NCBI GenBank assembly: GCA_030706745.1
Contig: JAUZNX010000015.1
Span: 23,142-87,141, forward strand
Reading direction: 5' to 3'
Source of the DNA: Bacteroidota bacterium
Lineage (GTDB): Bacteria; Bacteroidota; Ignavibacteria; Palsa-1295
Length of the DNA stretch: 64,000 nucleotides
Within the stretch, counting starts at the first letter, position 1. Each line of letters begins with the position of its first letter. Below are positions 8,709 through 15,332 of this stretch, one piece after another. Both the position numbers and the translations under genes were made by a program. The notes under the pieces were generated by a model. The model did no database searches. It was given only the letters and a program-made list of their open reading frames with translations, and had not been told where the DNA came from.

Positions 8709-8784
8709 GTGCACAATCGGTAACGACCCCTCAGCCTGCGGTGTTCACTGGCCACTTATTACCCACAAACCCTGACCTCCTCCG

Positions 8785-9957
8785 ATGCTGGTTGATTATT
8801 ACGATATTGATTCTCTGCTCTCTGAAGAGCAAAGAATGATCCGCAACACCGTCCGTCAATTTGTAGAGACTGAAGTACTCCCGATCATCGAGGAGCACAG
8901 TCAGGCAATGAGCTTCCCGCGAGAGCTTGTAGCCAAGATCGGTGCACTCGGTCTGCTCGGTCCAACGATTCCCGAAGAATACGGCTGCGCGGGATTAGAT
9001 AGCATCGTCTATGGACTCATTATGCAGGAGCTCGAGCGGGGCGATTCCGGCGTGCGGTCGTTTGCAAGCGTGCAAAGCTCGCTAGTCATGTATCCGATCT
9101 TTACCTATGGCACGGAGGAGCAGCGCATGAAGTGGTTGCCACGGCTTGCCACTGGTGAGGCAATCGGATGCTTTGGACTGACGGAGCCAGACTATGGGTC
9201 GAATCCCGGTGGGATGGTAACAAATGCAAAGAAGACGGGTAGTGGTTATCTTCTAAACGGCGCCAAGATGTGGATCACCAATGGCACAATTGCCGATGTT
9301 GCCGTCGTGTGGGCCAAGTTGGATGGTGATGATTCGCGAGATATTCGCGGCTTCTTAGTTGAACGCGGAATGAAAGGCTTCACAGCACCCGAGATGAAAG
9401 GCAAATACTCACTAAGGGCAAGTGTTACCAGCGAACTGGTTTTTCAAGATGTTGAACTTCCAGAGGAGAATCTCCTGCCCGGCGCTCTGGGGATTAAAGG
9501 ACCGCTGAGTTGCCTGACCCAAGCGCGCTATGGCATTGCCTGGGGTGCGATCGGCGCCGCAATGGCGTGTTACGAGAGTTCGGTCGATTATGCGAAGAGT
9601 CGTATTCAGTGGGGTCGTCCTATTGGCGGCTTTCAACTCACGCAGCTGAAGCTTGCGGAAATGTTGACGGAGATTACAAAGGCGCAACTCCTGGTGTGGC
9701 GATTGGGTACACTCAAGAACGAAGGCACAATGCGACCCCAGCAAGTCTCGCTCGCCAAACGGAACAACGTCGCCATGGCGCTTGATATTGCTCGCGCTGC
9801 TCGCGATCTTCATGGTGCAAATGGAATTCTTGGCGAATACCCGATCATGCGTCATATGATGAACCTCGAATCAGTTAAAACATACGAGGGGACACATGAT
9901 ATTCACACGCTGATACTGGGCGAGGATATTACGGGGTTAGCCGCATTCGGGGGCTGA
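8785..9957 (+). CDS. gcdH: Glutaryl-CoA dehydrogenase (acyl-CoA dehydrogenase family)
   Basis: FAD enzyme that oxidises and decarboxylates glutaryl-CoA to crotonyl-CoA in lysine/tryptophan breakdown. 390 residues follow the GCDH pattern throughout: ELERGDSGVRSFASVQSSLVMYP (with the Glu and Arg associated with substrate carboxylate handling), CFGLTEPDYGSNPGGM, NGAKMWITNG, ARYGIAWGAIGAAMAC and VKTYEGTHDIHTLILGEDITG, in which Glu368 is the catalytic base. The SVQSSLVMYP and RYGIAWG segments separate GCDH from ordinary short-chain acyl-CoA dehydrogenases. It is a monocistronic plus-strand gene converging on phoU; the electron acceptor (ETF) is not in the window. Confidence 0.94.
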   Translation: MLVDYYDIDSLLSEEQRMIRNTVRQFVETEVLPIIEEHSQAMSFPRELVAKIGALGLLGPTIPEEYGCAGLDSIVYGLIMQELERGDSGVRSFASVQSSLVMYPIFTYGTEEQRMKWLPRLATGEAIGCFGLTEPDYGSNPGGMVTNAKKTGSGYLLNGAKMWITNGTIADVAVVWAKLDGDDSRDIRGFLVERGMKGFTAPEMKGKYSLRASVTSELVFQDVELPEENLLPGALGIKGPLSCLTQARYGIAWGAIGAAMACYESSVDYAKSRIQWGRPIGGFQLTQLKLAEMLTEITKAQLLVWRLGTLKNEGTMRPQQVSLAKRNNVAMALDIARAARDLHGANGILGEYPIMRHMMNLESVKTYEGTHDIHTLILGEDITGLAAFGG

Positions 9958-10010
9958 TTGGTCTTCGCGGCTACATGGAAGCCTGCTCTATGCGAGTCCT
10001 TGAGGCTCGT

Positions 10011-10691
10011 TCACAGTGTCCCCTGTCCGCTTCCATGATGCCGCAGCAACTTGGCTTCCGCGATAAAGACCACATCCTCCGCAATATTTGTCGCGTGGTC
10101 GGCAAGACGCTCGACGTGACGTAAGAGCGCCATCAAGTGGGCCGCCGGCTCGATCAGCACCGGATCGGATTTCATGGCGTCGATCAGATTGTAGAACGTC
10201 TCGCGTGTTAGCGCATCGACCTGATCTTCTTTTTCGAACACCGTACGAGCTTGCGCACTATCGCTGTGAATGAACGCATTAATCACATCGGTGAGCATTT
10301 GCCGCGCAGTCGCGATCATATCCAGTGCCTTTACGCGCTCGATCAGCCCGCTATGTCCCGCGAGTGGCTCAACGCGTTCAGCGATGTTAACGGCGATATC
10401 TCCAATGCGCTCGAAATCACTGTTCATTCGCATCGCTGCGAGTAGCAATCTTAGATCGACCGCGACTGGCTGAGCCGTGGCAAAAATGCGCTGGCATTGA
10501 GCTTCAACTGCCAAGTCCAGTTCGTTAACACGCGCTTCGCGTTCAACGACATAGGCAGCCAATTCTTCATTGAATTCCCGAAGTGCAGTGATCGCTGTCT
10601 CGACCTGCTCGTCCACAAGCGAACCCATACGGATTAGCATGGAGCGCAAGGTATCCAATTCGTCTTCAAAATGCCGGTGAACGCGGGCCAT
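10011..10691 (-). CDS. phoU: Phosphate signalling complex protein PhoU
   Basis: 226 residues from ATG 10691 (MARVHRHFEDELDTLRSMLI), which lies 1 base past the pstB stop. Two PhoU helical-bundle repeats are visible, each with an acidic metal-binding motif region (about ALREFNEELAAYVVEREARVNELD, and MNSDFERIGDIAVNIAERVE followed by LRHVERLADHATNIAEDVVFIAEA). PhoU links the Pst transporter to the PhoR kinase and keeps the Pho regulon off when phosphate is plentiful. Its partner genes phoB and phoR diverge just beyond pstB. Confidence 0.93.
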   Translation of the reverse strand: MARVHRHFEDELDTLRSMLIRMGSLVDEQVETAITALREFNEELAAYVVEREARVNELDLAVEAQCQRIFATAQPVAVDLRLLLAAMRMNSDFERIGDIAVNIAERVEPLAGHSGLIERVKALDMIATARQMLTDVINAFIHSDSAQARTVFEKEDQVDALTRETFYNLIDAMKSDPVLIEPAAHLMALLRHVERLADHATNIAEDVVFIAEAKLLRHHGSGQGTL

Positions 10692-10692
10692 A

Positions 10693-11544
10693 TTATCCAA
10701 ATCGTCCGGTGATATAATCTTCCGTCTGTTTCTTTGCCGGATTCGTGAACATCTCGCGCGTCTCTCCGGCTTCAATTAATTCTCCGAGATAGAAAAATGC
10801 CGTCACATCGCTCACACGGGCGGCCTGCTGCATATTGTGTGTGACAATAATGATCGTATAGTTCTTTTTCAGCTCAAAGATCAGCTCTTCTATTTTTGCC
10901 GTTGAGATGGGATCGAGCGCACTCGCAGGCTCGTCCATCAGGATCACTTCCGGATTGACGGCCAATGCCCGTGCAATACAGAGCCGCTGTTGCTGACCAC
11001 CAGATAGCCCGAGGGCGCTGTGATGCAGCCGATCTGAAACCTCGTCCCAAATCGCAGCTCGCTTAAGGCTTTGCTCGACGATTTCTGCCAAGCGTACCTT
11101 GTTCCGTTCTCCCATCAACTTCGGGCCGTAGGCGACATTCTCGAAAATAGACTTCGGGAATGGGTTCGACTTCTGAAAAACCATCCCGACCCGTTTACGA
11201 AGTTCAACAACATCGAGTCCCTTCTGGTATATATCAACATCATCGATGCGGACTTCGCCAGTGATCCGAACCCCTGGGATCAGATCGTTCATCCGGTTGA
11301 GTGTTCGAAGATAGGTGGACTTTCCACAGCCCGAAGGGCCAATAAATGCGGTCACTTGCCGCTCGCGTATATCGAGTGTAATGTCCCTAAGCGCCTGCTT
11401 TATGCCATAGAACAGGTTAAGATTCTTTGTTTGCACTTTGACCGACGTTTCAAGAGTTTGTGGCAATTCAGCCAACAACGGCAATCCACCATTACCGGGT
11501 GGAACTCTATCTCTTGCGCGCTCTTGCTGATAATCGATCGTCAT
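10693..11544 (-). CDS. pstB: Phosphate ABC transporter ATP-binding protein PstB
   Basis: 283 residues from ATG 11544. The ABC signature set is complete: Walker [11 protein letters not shown]-loop [20 protein letters not shown] (characteristic of PstB), signature [16 protein letters not shown], Walker [14 protein letters not shown] and switch [13 protein letters not shown]. It energises phosphate import through PstA/PstC with PstS, none of which is in this window, so the transporter is split in the genome or the rest lies elsewhere. It is followed immediately by phoU. An in-frame TTG at 11583 adds a non-conserved extension and is not preferred. Confidence 0.94.
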   Translation of the reverse strand: MTIDYQQERARDRVPPGNGGLPLLAELPQTLETSVKVQTKNLNLFYGIKQALRDITLDIRERQVTAFIGPSGCGKSTYLRTLNRMNDLIPGVRITGEVRIDDVDIYQKGLDVVELRKRVGMVFQKSNPFPKSIFENVAYGPKLMGERNKVRLAEIVEQSLKRAAIWDEVSDRLHHSALGLSGGQQQRLCIARALAVNPEVILMDEPASALDPISTAKIEELIFELKKNYTIIIVTHNMQQAARVSDVTAFFYLGELIEAGETREMFTNPAKKQTEDYITGRFG

Positions 11545-11746
11545 GGAAATGGCTTGGCGTAATTGCGTTATGCAACGAAGCAAAGGGGGTTTTAATCGGT
11601 AAAGCTTCAGTTATCTCTGTGTTAACAAATCATTACCAGAGTGGTGACCGGGTCATGGGAGGATTACGAAATCATTAGGCTTGTCAAATGAGCGCACGAT
11701 GGAACACCGCTTCGCTGTTTCAGTACGATCATTATCATTCGAACGC

Positions 11747-12442
11747 ATGAGTAAAACGATTCTTATCGTTGACGATGAACCCGATATTCGCGACCTGATC
11801 TCGTATAATCTGACGCGGGAAGGCTTTATCTGCGAAACGGCCGCCAATGGCAAAGAGGCGCTTGCAAAGCTTGAGCATTCGGCAGTCGCGCTCGTTATTC
11901 TTGATATCATGATGCCCGAGTTGGATGGCTTCGATACGTGTCGGGCCATTCGCGCGAATCCCAAGACGGCGACAATTCCCGTTCTCTTTCTGACCGCTCG
12001 CCATGCTGAAGTCGATCAAATTGTCTCGCTTGAGCTAGGCGGCGATGACTATGTGCAAAAGCCTGTTTCTCCACGTGTTCTTGTGGCCCGCGTTAAATCT
12101 CTTCTTCGGCGTTCGGATCGTGTCGCACTGGGTACGATTGCTCGCGAGCAGATTATCTCCCCCGGACTCAAGATCGACCGCGGATCGTATAAGGTCTTTG
12201 TCGATGAAACAGAGATTCCCTTTCCGCGAAAGGAATTCGAATTGCTCTTTTTTCTGGCTTCTCATCCAGGCCGCATCTTCAAACGGGAGGTTCTCCTTGA
12301 TGAAGTTTGGGGCCGCGATATGTACGTCGTCGAGCGAACGGTCGATGTTCATATATTCAAGCTTCGTGAGAAGCTTGGGAAATATGGTTCGCGTATCGAA
12401 ACAGTCAAGGGCGTAGGCTATCGCTACGCGCTGGAAGGCTGA
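11747..12442 (+). CDS. phoB: OmpR/PhoB-family response regulator
   Basis: 231 residues from ATG 11747. The receiver domain (1-125) has the acidic pair in ILIVDDEPD, the phosphoacceptor Asp53 in LVILDIMMPELDG, a Thr in LFLTAR and Lys in YVQKPVSP. The C-terminal winged helix (about 135-230) ends EKLGKYGSRIETVKGVGYRYAL, typical of OmpR/PhoB DNA binding. The kinase gene follows with a 1-base TGATG overlap. Being divergent from pstB-phoU supports the phosphate role, although no clear Pho box could be seen between them. Confidence 0.87.
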   Translation: MSKTILIVDDEPDIRDLISYNLTREGFICETAANGKEALAKLEHSAVALVILDIMMPELDGFDTCRAIRANPKTATIPVLFLTARHAEVDQIVSLELGGDDYVQKPVSPRVLVARVKSLLRRSDRVALGTIAREQIISPGLKIDRGSYKVFVDETEIPFPRKEFELLFFLASHPGRIFKREVLLDEVWGRDMYVVERTVDVHIFKLREKLGKYGSRIETVKGVGYRYALEG

Positions 12443-13485
12443 TGCGCTCACTCCGACGCTCCGCCGCAGTCTTCCCGATTCTACTCGCGGTCGGGATTAC
12501 CCTGCTTATCTTCTTGCTGCCCGGCATTGGCATACCCGATAAATTCACATTCCCATTCGCACTCGGGCTGGCCATAATCCTGAGTCTGTGGCATGCCCGA
12601 CGGCTCGTGCGTCCTATCCAGAACCTCATTCCTCAAGTCGATTCTCAGGGCCACTTGTCGTTTGTAGGCACCACGCGGCTGGCCGTGCCGCCGGAAGAAG
12701 TTCAGGCCTTATCCGAAGCCATGGACGCCATCGCTCGAAAACTTGAAGGTGATCGCGAGGCTCGGCAGAAACTCGAGCGGGTCCGATCTGAATTTCTCGC
12801 TAACGTCTCGCATGAACTTCGAACACCGATCTTCGCCGTTCAGGGATTTATCGAGACGCTCCTGGATGGAGCGATCGACGATCCAAAAGTCAACCGAGAT
12901 TTTCTCGAACGCGCTCATGTCCAATCTGAGCGCCTCAACAATTTGCTCAGCGATCTTATCGATATTTCCCGGATCGAATCTGGCGAAATGCGCATGAGCT
13001 TTCGCGTTTTCGATCTTCAACCCTTCTTGAGAGAGTTGACGAACGAACTTCAAATCCTTGCCAAAGCCAAGAATATTGACCTCTACTTCACCGGCAATGT
13101 GCTTCCTCACCACGAAGTTCAGGCCTACGCCGATAAGGATCGTGTCAAGCAAATCCTCATCAACCTGGTCGATAATGCGATCAAGTATTCCGGCGAAGGC
13201 AGCTCGATCAAGATCGAACTTGCCAACTCAGAACCCACACCGCATGAAGTCACGATACGGGTCTCCGATAATGGCATCGGGATCGCCCCAGAACATTTGC
13301 CGCGATTGTTCGAACGCTTTTATCGCGTCAACAAAGACCGGTCGCGGTCTTCGCCAGGAGGCACCGGACTCGGGCTTGCGATCGTCAAGCACCTCGTCGA
13401 GGCACATCATGGCAAGATCATGGTCACCAGTGAACCCGGCAAAGGATCCACGTTTCAAGTCATCCTAAACAAAGACCCGTTCTAA
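12442..13485 (+). CDS. phoR: Sensor histidine kinase, PhoR-like
   Basis: 347 residues. Two hydrophobic segments (about 10-28 and 37-50) with almost no periplasmic loop anchor it, as in PhoR, which senses through Pst/PhoU rather than an extracellular domain. The dimerisation/phosphoacceptor helix reads FLANVSHELRTPI with His124. The ATPase domain shows LINLVDNAIKYS (N box), VSDNGIGIAPEHLPRLFERFYRV (G1/F boxes) and GGTGLGLAIVKHLVEAH (G2). It is coupled to the upstream regulator by a 1-base overlap; its 3' end overlaps the convergent small gene by 4 bases. Confidence 0.87.
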   Translation: MRSLRRSAAVFPILLAVGITLLIFLLPGIGIPDKFTFPFALGLAIILSLWHARRLVRPIQNLIPQVDSQGHLSFVGTTRLAVPPEEVQALSEAMDAIARKLEGDREARQKLERVRSEFLANVSHELRTPIFAVQGFIETLLDGAIDDPKVNRDFLERAHVQSERLNNLLSDLIDISRIESGEMRMSFRVFDLQPFLRELTNELQILAKAKNIDLYFTGNVLPHHEVQAYADKDRVKQILINLVDNAIKYSGEGSSIKIELANSEPTPHEVTIRVSDNGIGIAPEHLPRLFERFYRVNKDRSRSSPGGTGLGLAIVKHLVEAHHGKIMVTSEPGKGSTFQVILNKDPF

Positions 13486-13745
13486 GCGCTCGTCGGTGGT
13501 GGCACGAAGATCGCCACAATCGGCTCCTGCAGATGTGCCATCACGCGATCCTTTAGTGATGGAGGCGGTGCTGCTGGGGGAAGAATATCCGGCAAGACCG
13601 CAATCGCTTCCAACGCTCCATTCATCGATCCGGATGGATCGTCCGGATCTTGAGCATCGACATAAGCAGGTAGATCCGAATCCTCGAAGATGCTCGCGAA
13701 TGTAATATAGCGCGTCCCTGTGTCCAAATTGTTGATGTCACTCAT
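13482..13745 (-). CDS. Putative minimal anti-sigma-like protein (87 aa)
   Basis: ATG 13745 overlaps the end of the ECF sigma gene (ATGAGTGA), an arrangement that usually couples sigma and anti-sigma translation. The N-terminal half is acidic (FEDSDLPAYVDAQDPDDP). The C-terminal half, ALEAIAVLPDILPPAAPPPSLKDRVMAHL, resembles the segment just before the membrane helix in RskA-like anti-sigma factors, where a Pro-rich stretch is followed by a Lys/Arg-Arg-Val-Leu helix. There is no membrane segment and no zinc-binding HxxxCxxC. It may be a reduced cytoplasmic anti-sigma factor or a truncated one; the function is inferred from position and this resemblance only. Confidence 0.6.
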   Translation of the reverse strand: MSDINNLDTGTRYITFASIFEDSDLPAYVDAQDPDDPSGSMNGALEAIAVLPDILPPAAPPPSLKDRVMAHLQEPIVAIFVPPPTSA

Positions 13746-14568
13746 TTCCGTATGGAGTGATGGTAATTTCATTCTTGATCAACCGATCTTCCGGCAATCG
13801 TTTAACCTTTTTCCGGCGCTTGACCGGCTCTGCAAAACGAGGCGCCAACACTTTGGAAAGTTTTCGAATCGCACTGTAGATCGCATAGTCGACTGTGGTT
13901 TCGGCCACCTTCAGCCGTGCGGCAATTTCCGCATGGGTGAGACCGCCAAAATATGCAAGATCGATTGCCGTCCGTTGCGAATCATTGAGCGTCAGCAGTG
14001 CCTCGCGTAAATTCTCGCGCGCTTCCTTAGCGTTCAGATTATTCTCCGGCGTCCGCTCATCGCGCAACAGATCGTCCAGGGTCGGCTGATCTTCCGGCAA
14101 TGGCTCGAACCGAAGCTTGCCCCGCCGACGCGACCGGATCGCATCGATCGCACAGTTGCGTGCGAAATGATAGATGGCCGCCCGAGCATGCGTATTCTCA
14201 CGATACAGCAGTGGCGCTTTTTCCCATAGCAGAATGAACGTGTCCTGCATCAGATCCAGCGCGTCCTCCTCGATGCGAACATAGTGCAGCATCATCGCAT
14301 AAAGCCGCGGCGCATAGCGATCGTAGAGCTCGCTGAATGCCTGCTCCGACCGCTCCAGCGCGACCTGCTCGAACAGTGCCAGATCGACTGCGTCGGCCCT
14401 TCGCTGACGCGTCTCCGCAGCATCCCGCCGCTTTTCGCTGGACGGCTCCGGCTTCACTGGCACGTCCAGCGGGATGCCCGGACCAAACCCAAGCACGCTG
14501 GCCGGAATCGTCAACGGATCGATCTGCACAAATCCGCCGGAACCGCCGGTGGTCGGTTGATGACTCAC
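13738..14568 (-). CDS. ECF-type RNA polymerase sigma factor (sigma-70 family)
   Basis: 276 residues from GTG 14568. Region 2 spans about 65-150 (AFSELYDRYAPRLYAMMLHYV, ALDLMQDTFILLWEKA, YHFARNCAIDAIRSRRRG) and region 4 about 185-240 (LREALLTLNDSQRTAIDLAYFGGLTHAEIAARLKVAETTVDYAIYSAIRKLSK). Unusual for an ECF factor, it has a roughly 60-residue Pro/Gly-rich N-terminal extension and a basic ~35-residue tail after the helix-turn-helix. The small downstream gene overlaps its stop and may encode its regulator. The target regulon is unknown. Confidence 0.9.
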   Translation of the reverse strand: MSHQPTTGGSGGFVQIDPLTIPASVLGFGPGIPLDVPVKPEPSSEKRRDAAETRQRRADAVDLALFEQVALERSEQAFSELYDRYAPRLYAMMLHYVRIEEDALDLMQDTFILLWEKAPLLYRENTHARAAIYHFARNCAIDAIRSRRRGKLRFEPLPEDQPTLDDLLRDERTPENNLNAKEARENLREALLTLNDSQRTAIDLAYFGGLTHAEIAARLKVAETTVDYAIYSAIRKLSKVLAPRFAEPVKRRKKVKRLPEDRLIKNEITITPYGNE

Positions 14569-14895
14569 GCTCTCATGGATTTCGTAGTCGTGTCCTTAAG
14601 GCAAGGCTTCCAAATCAACAGAGCTAATGCCATAGGAGTTTAGTCCGCGTTAGCTCCCTTGAAATTTTTGTTTTTGAATTTCATATTCATAATCACTATC
14701 GAATCGGCACGAATTTGGCGGTTTGGTCAGATGTCATTCATGAAGAAATTCTCTCTTTTGAATTGTCATTTAATGAACGCCCTCCCCGCTCCCGTGAGCC
14801 GCGATGAGTCATTTGTCAACGAGCAAACTGGTGCCTATTAAGCACCCGGACAACATACACGTAAACAAGAGTCGTTATTGCCAGTTCCCGAAGGA
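14569..14895. other. 327-base intergenic region between the ECF sigma and XRE genes
   Basis: No convincing gene. A 60-codon plus-strand frame (14659-14841) exists but has no ribosome-binding site and includes a dispersed repeat described separately. The region is AT-rich compared with its surroundings and should carry the sigma-gene promoter on its minus strand; no clear promoter element was recognised. Confidence 0.6.
14747..14835 (+). repeat. Dispersed ~90-base repeat, copy A
   Basis: The first ~36 bases (from AATTCTCTCTTTTG through CATTTAATGAACGCCC) match the segment at 63241 with about one mismatch. After a diverged middle the two copies match again at GAGCAA-TGGTGCC with nearly identical spacing (74 versus 75 bases from the left end). 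Both copies are in non-coding sequence. Confidence 0.75.
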
Positions 14896-15129
14896 TTAGG
14901 ACTGCTTGTAGCTATCGGGAATGAGTAGGATGTACGGTTCGATCTTAAGGGCCTTGGCAATTTTTGCGAGACTGACGGTCGTCGGTGATTTCTTGGCCCG
15001 CTCAATGTCGCCGATAAATGTCTTACTCATGTGGGCAATGATTGAGAGGTCTTCCTGGGTGAGGTTGCGTTTCTCCCTTATAAACCTGACATTGTCTCCG
15101 ACTACCCGCTTGATATTCACGGATGTCAA
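14896..15129 (-). CDS. XRE-family transcriptional regulator (77 aa)
   Basis: A compact lambda-repressor-type helix-turn-helix protein: VGDNVRFIREKRNLTQEDLSIIAHMSKTFIGDIERAKKSPTTVSLAKIAKALKI is a full XRE/HTH_3 domain with nothing else attached. The frame opens at TTG 15129 (MTSVNIKRVVG), with GTG 15120 as an alternative; neither has a good ribosome-binding site. It is divergent from the large adhesin gene, and the gap holds two palindromic repeats suitable as its operator. The likely role is autoregulation and control of the adhesin gene. Confidence 0.82.
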   Translation of the reverse strand: MTSVNIKRVVGDNVRFIREKRNLTQEDLSIIAHMSKTFIGDIERAKKSPTTVSLAKIAKALKIEPYILLIPDSYKQS

Positions 15130-15156
15130 GTTATGGGAACGGCCAGCAATTGCAAG

Positions 15157-15193
15157 TCCTCAATCGAGTGTCAAATCCTCAATTGAGGGTCAA
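15157..15193. promoter_or_regulatory. Tandem palindromic operator between XRE and adhesin genes
   Basis: Two 18-base direct repeats, TCCTCAATCGAGTGTCAA and TCCTCAATTGAGGGTCAA, start 19 bases apart. The second contains a perfect 12-base palindrome, CCTCAATTGAGG (15177-15188); the first is an imperfect version. Their position between divergent XRE and adhesin genes, just ahead of a TATCTTTG -7 element, fits binding sites for a dimeric XRE repressor. Confidence 0.7.
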
Positions 15194-15201
15194 TATTGTT
15201 G

Positions 15202-15209
15202 TATCTTTG
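15202..15209 (+). promoter_or_regulatory. Putative -7 promoter element TATCTTTG for the adhesin gene
   Basis: A perfect match to the Bacteroidota TAnnTTTG -7 consensus. A TTGA at 15183, 19 bases upstream of its start, could serve as -33 and lies inside the second operator repeat, so a bound repressor would block polymerase. The predicted leader before the ATG at 15333 is about 115 bases. Confidence 0.6.
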
Positions 15210-15332
15210 TATCGTTGTAGCCAAGTTTTGTTGAATAGCCTGTAACAAGGTGCTCTTTGCCGAGTTGTTCTTGTCAAAGGGTTCGTCTCATGGAGGTCAA
15301 ACGCTCTAACCCAATAATTAGGAGGAAATCCT

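Noticed and set aside
10000..10020. Small inverted repeat between gcdH and phoU considered as terminator
   Set aside because: Only a 6-bp stem with a wobble and no T-tract.
11545..11746. Pho box between pstB and the phoB-like gene
   Set aside because: No direct repeats resembling the known CTGTCAT-type pattern could be made out; the binding site in this phylum may differ.
14659..14841. 60-codon plus-strand frame ending in NEQTGAY within repeat copy A
   Set aside because: The other repeat copy has stop codons in the same frame, so the conservation is not protein-level; no ribosome-binding site.
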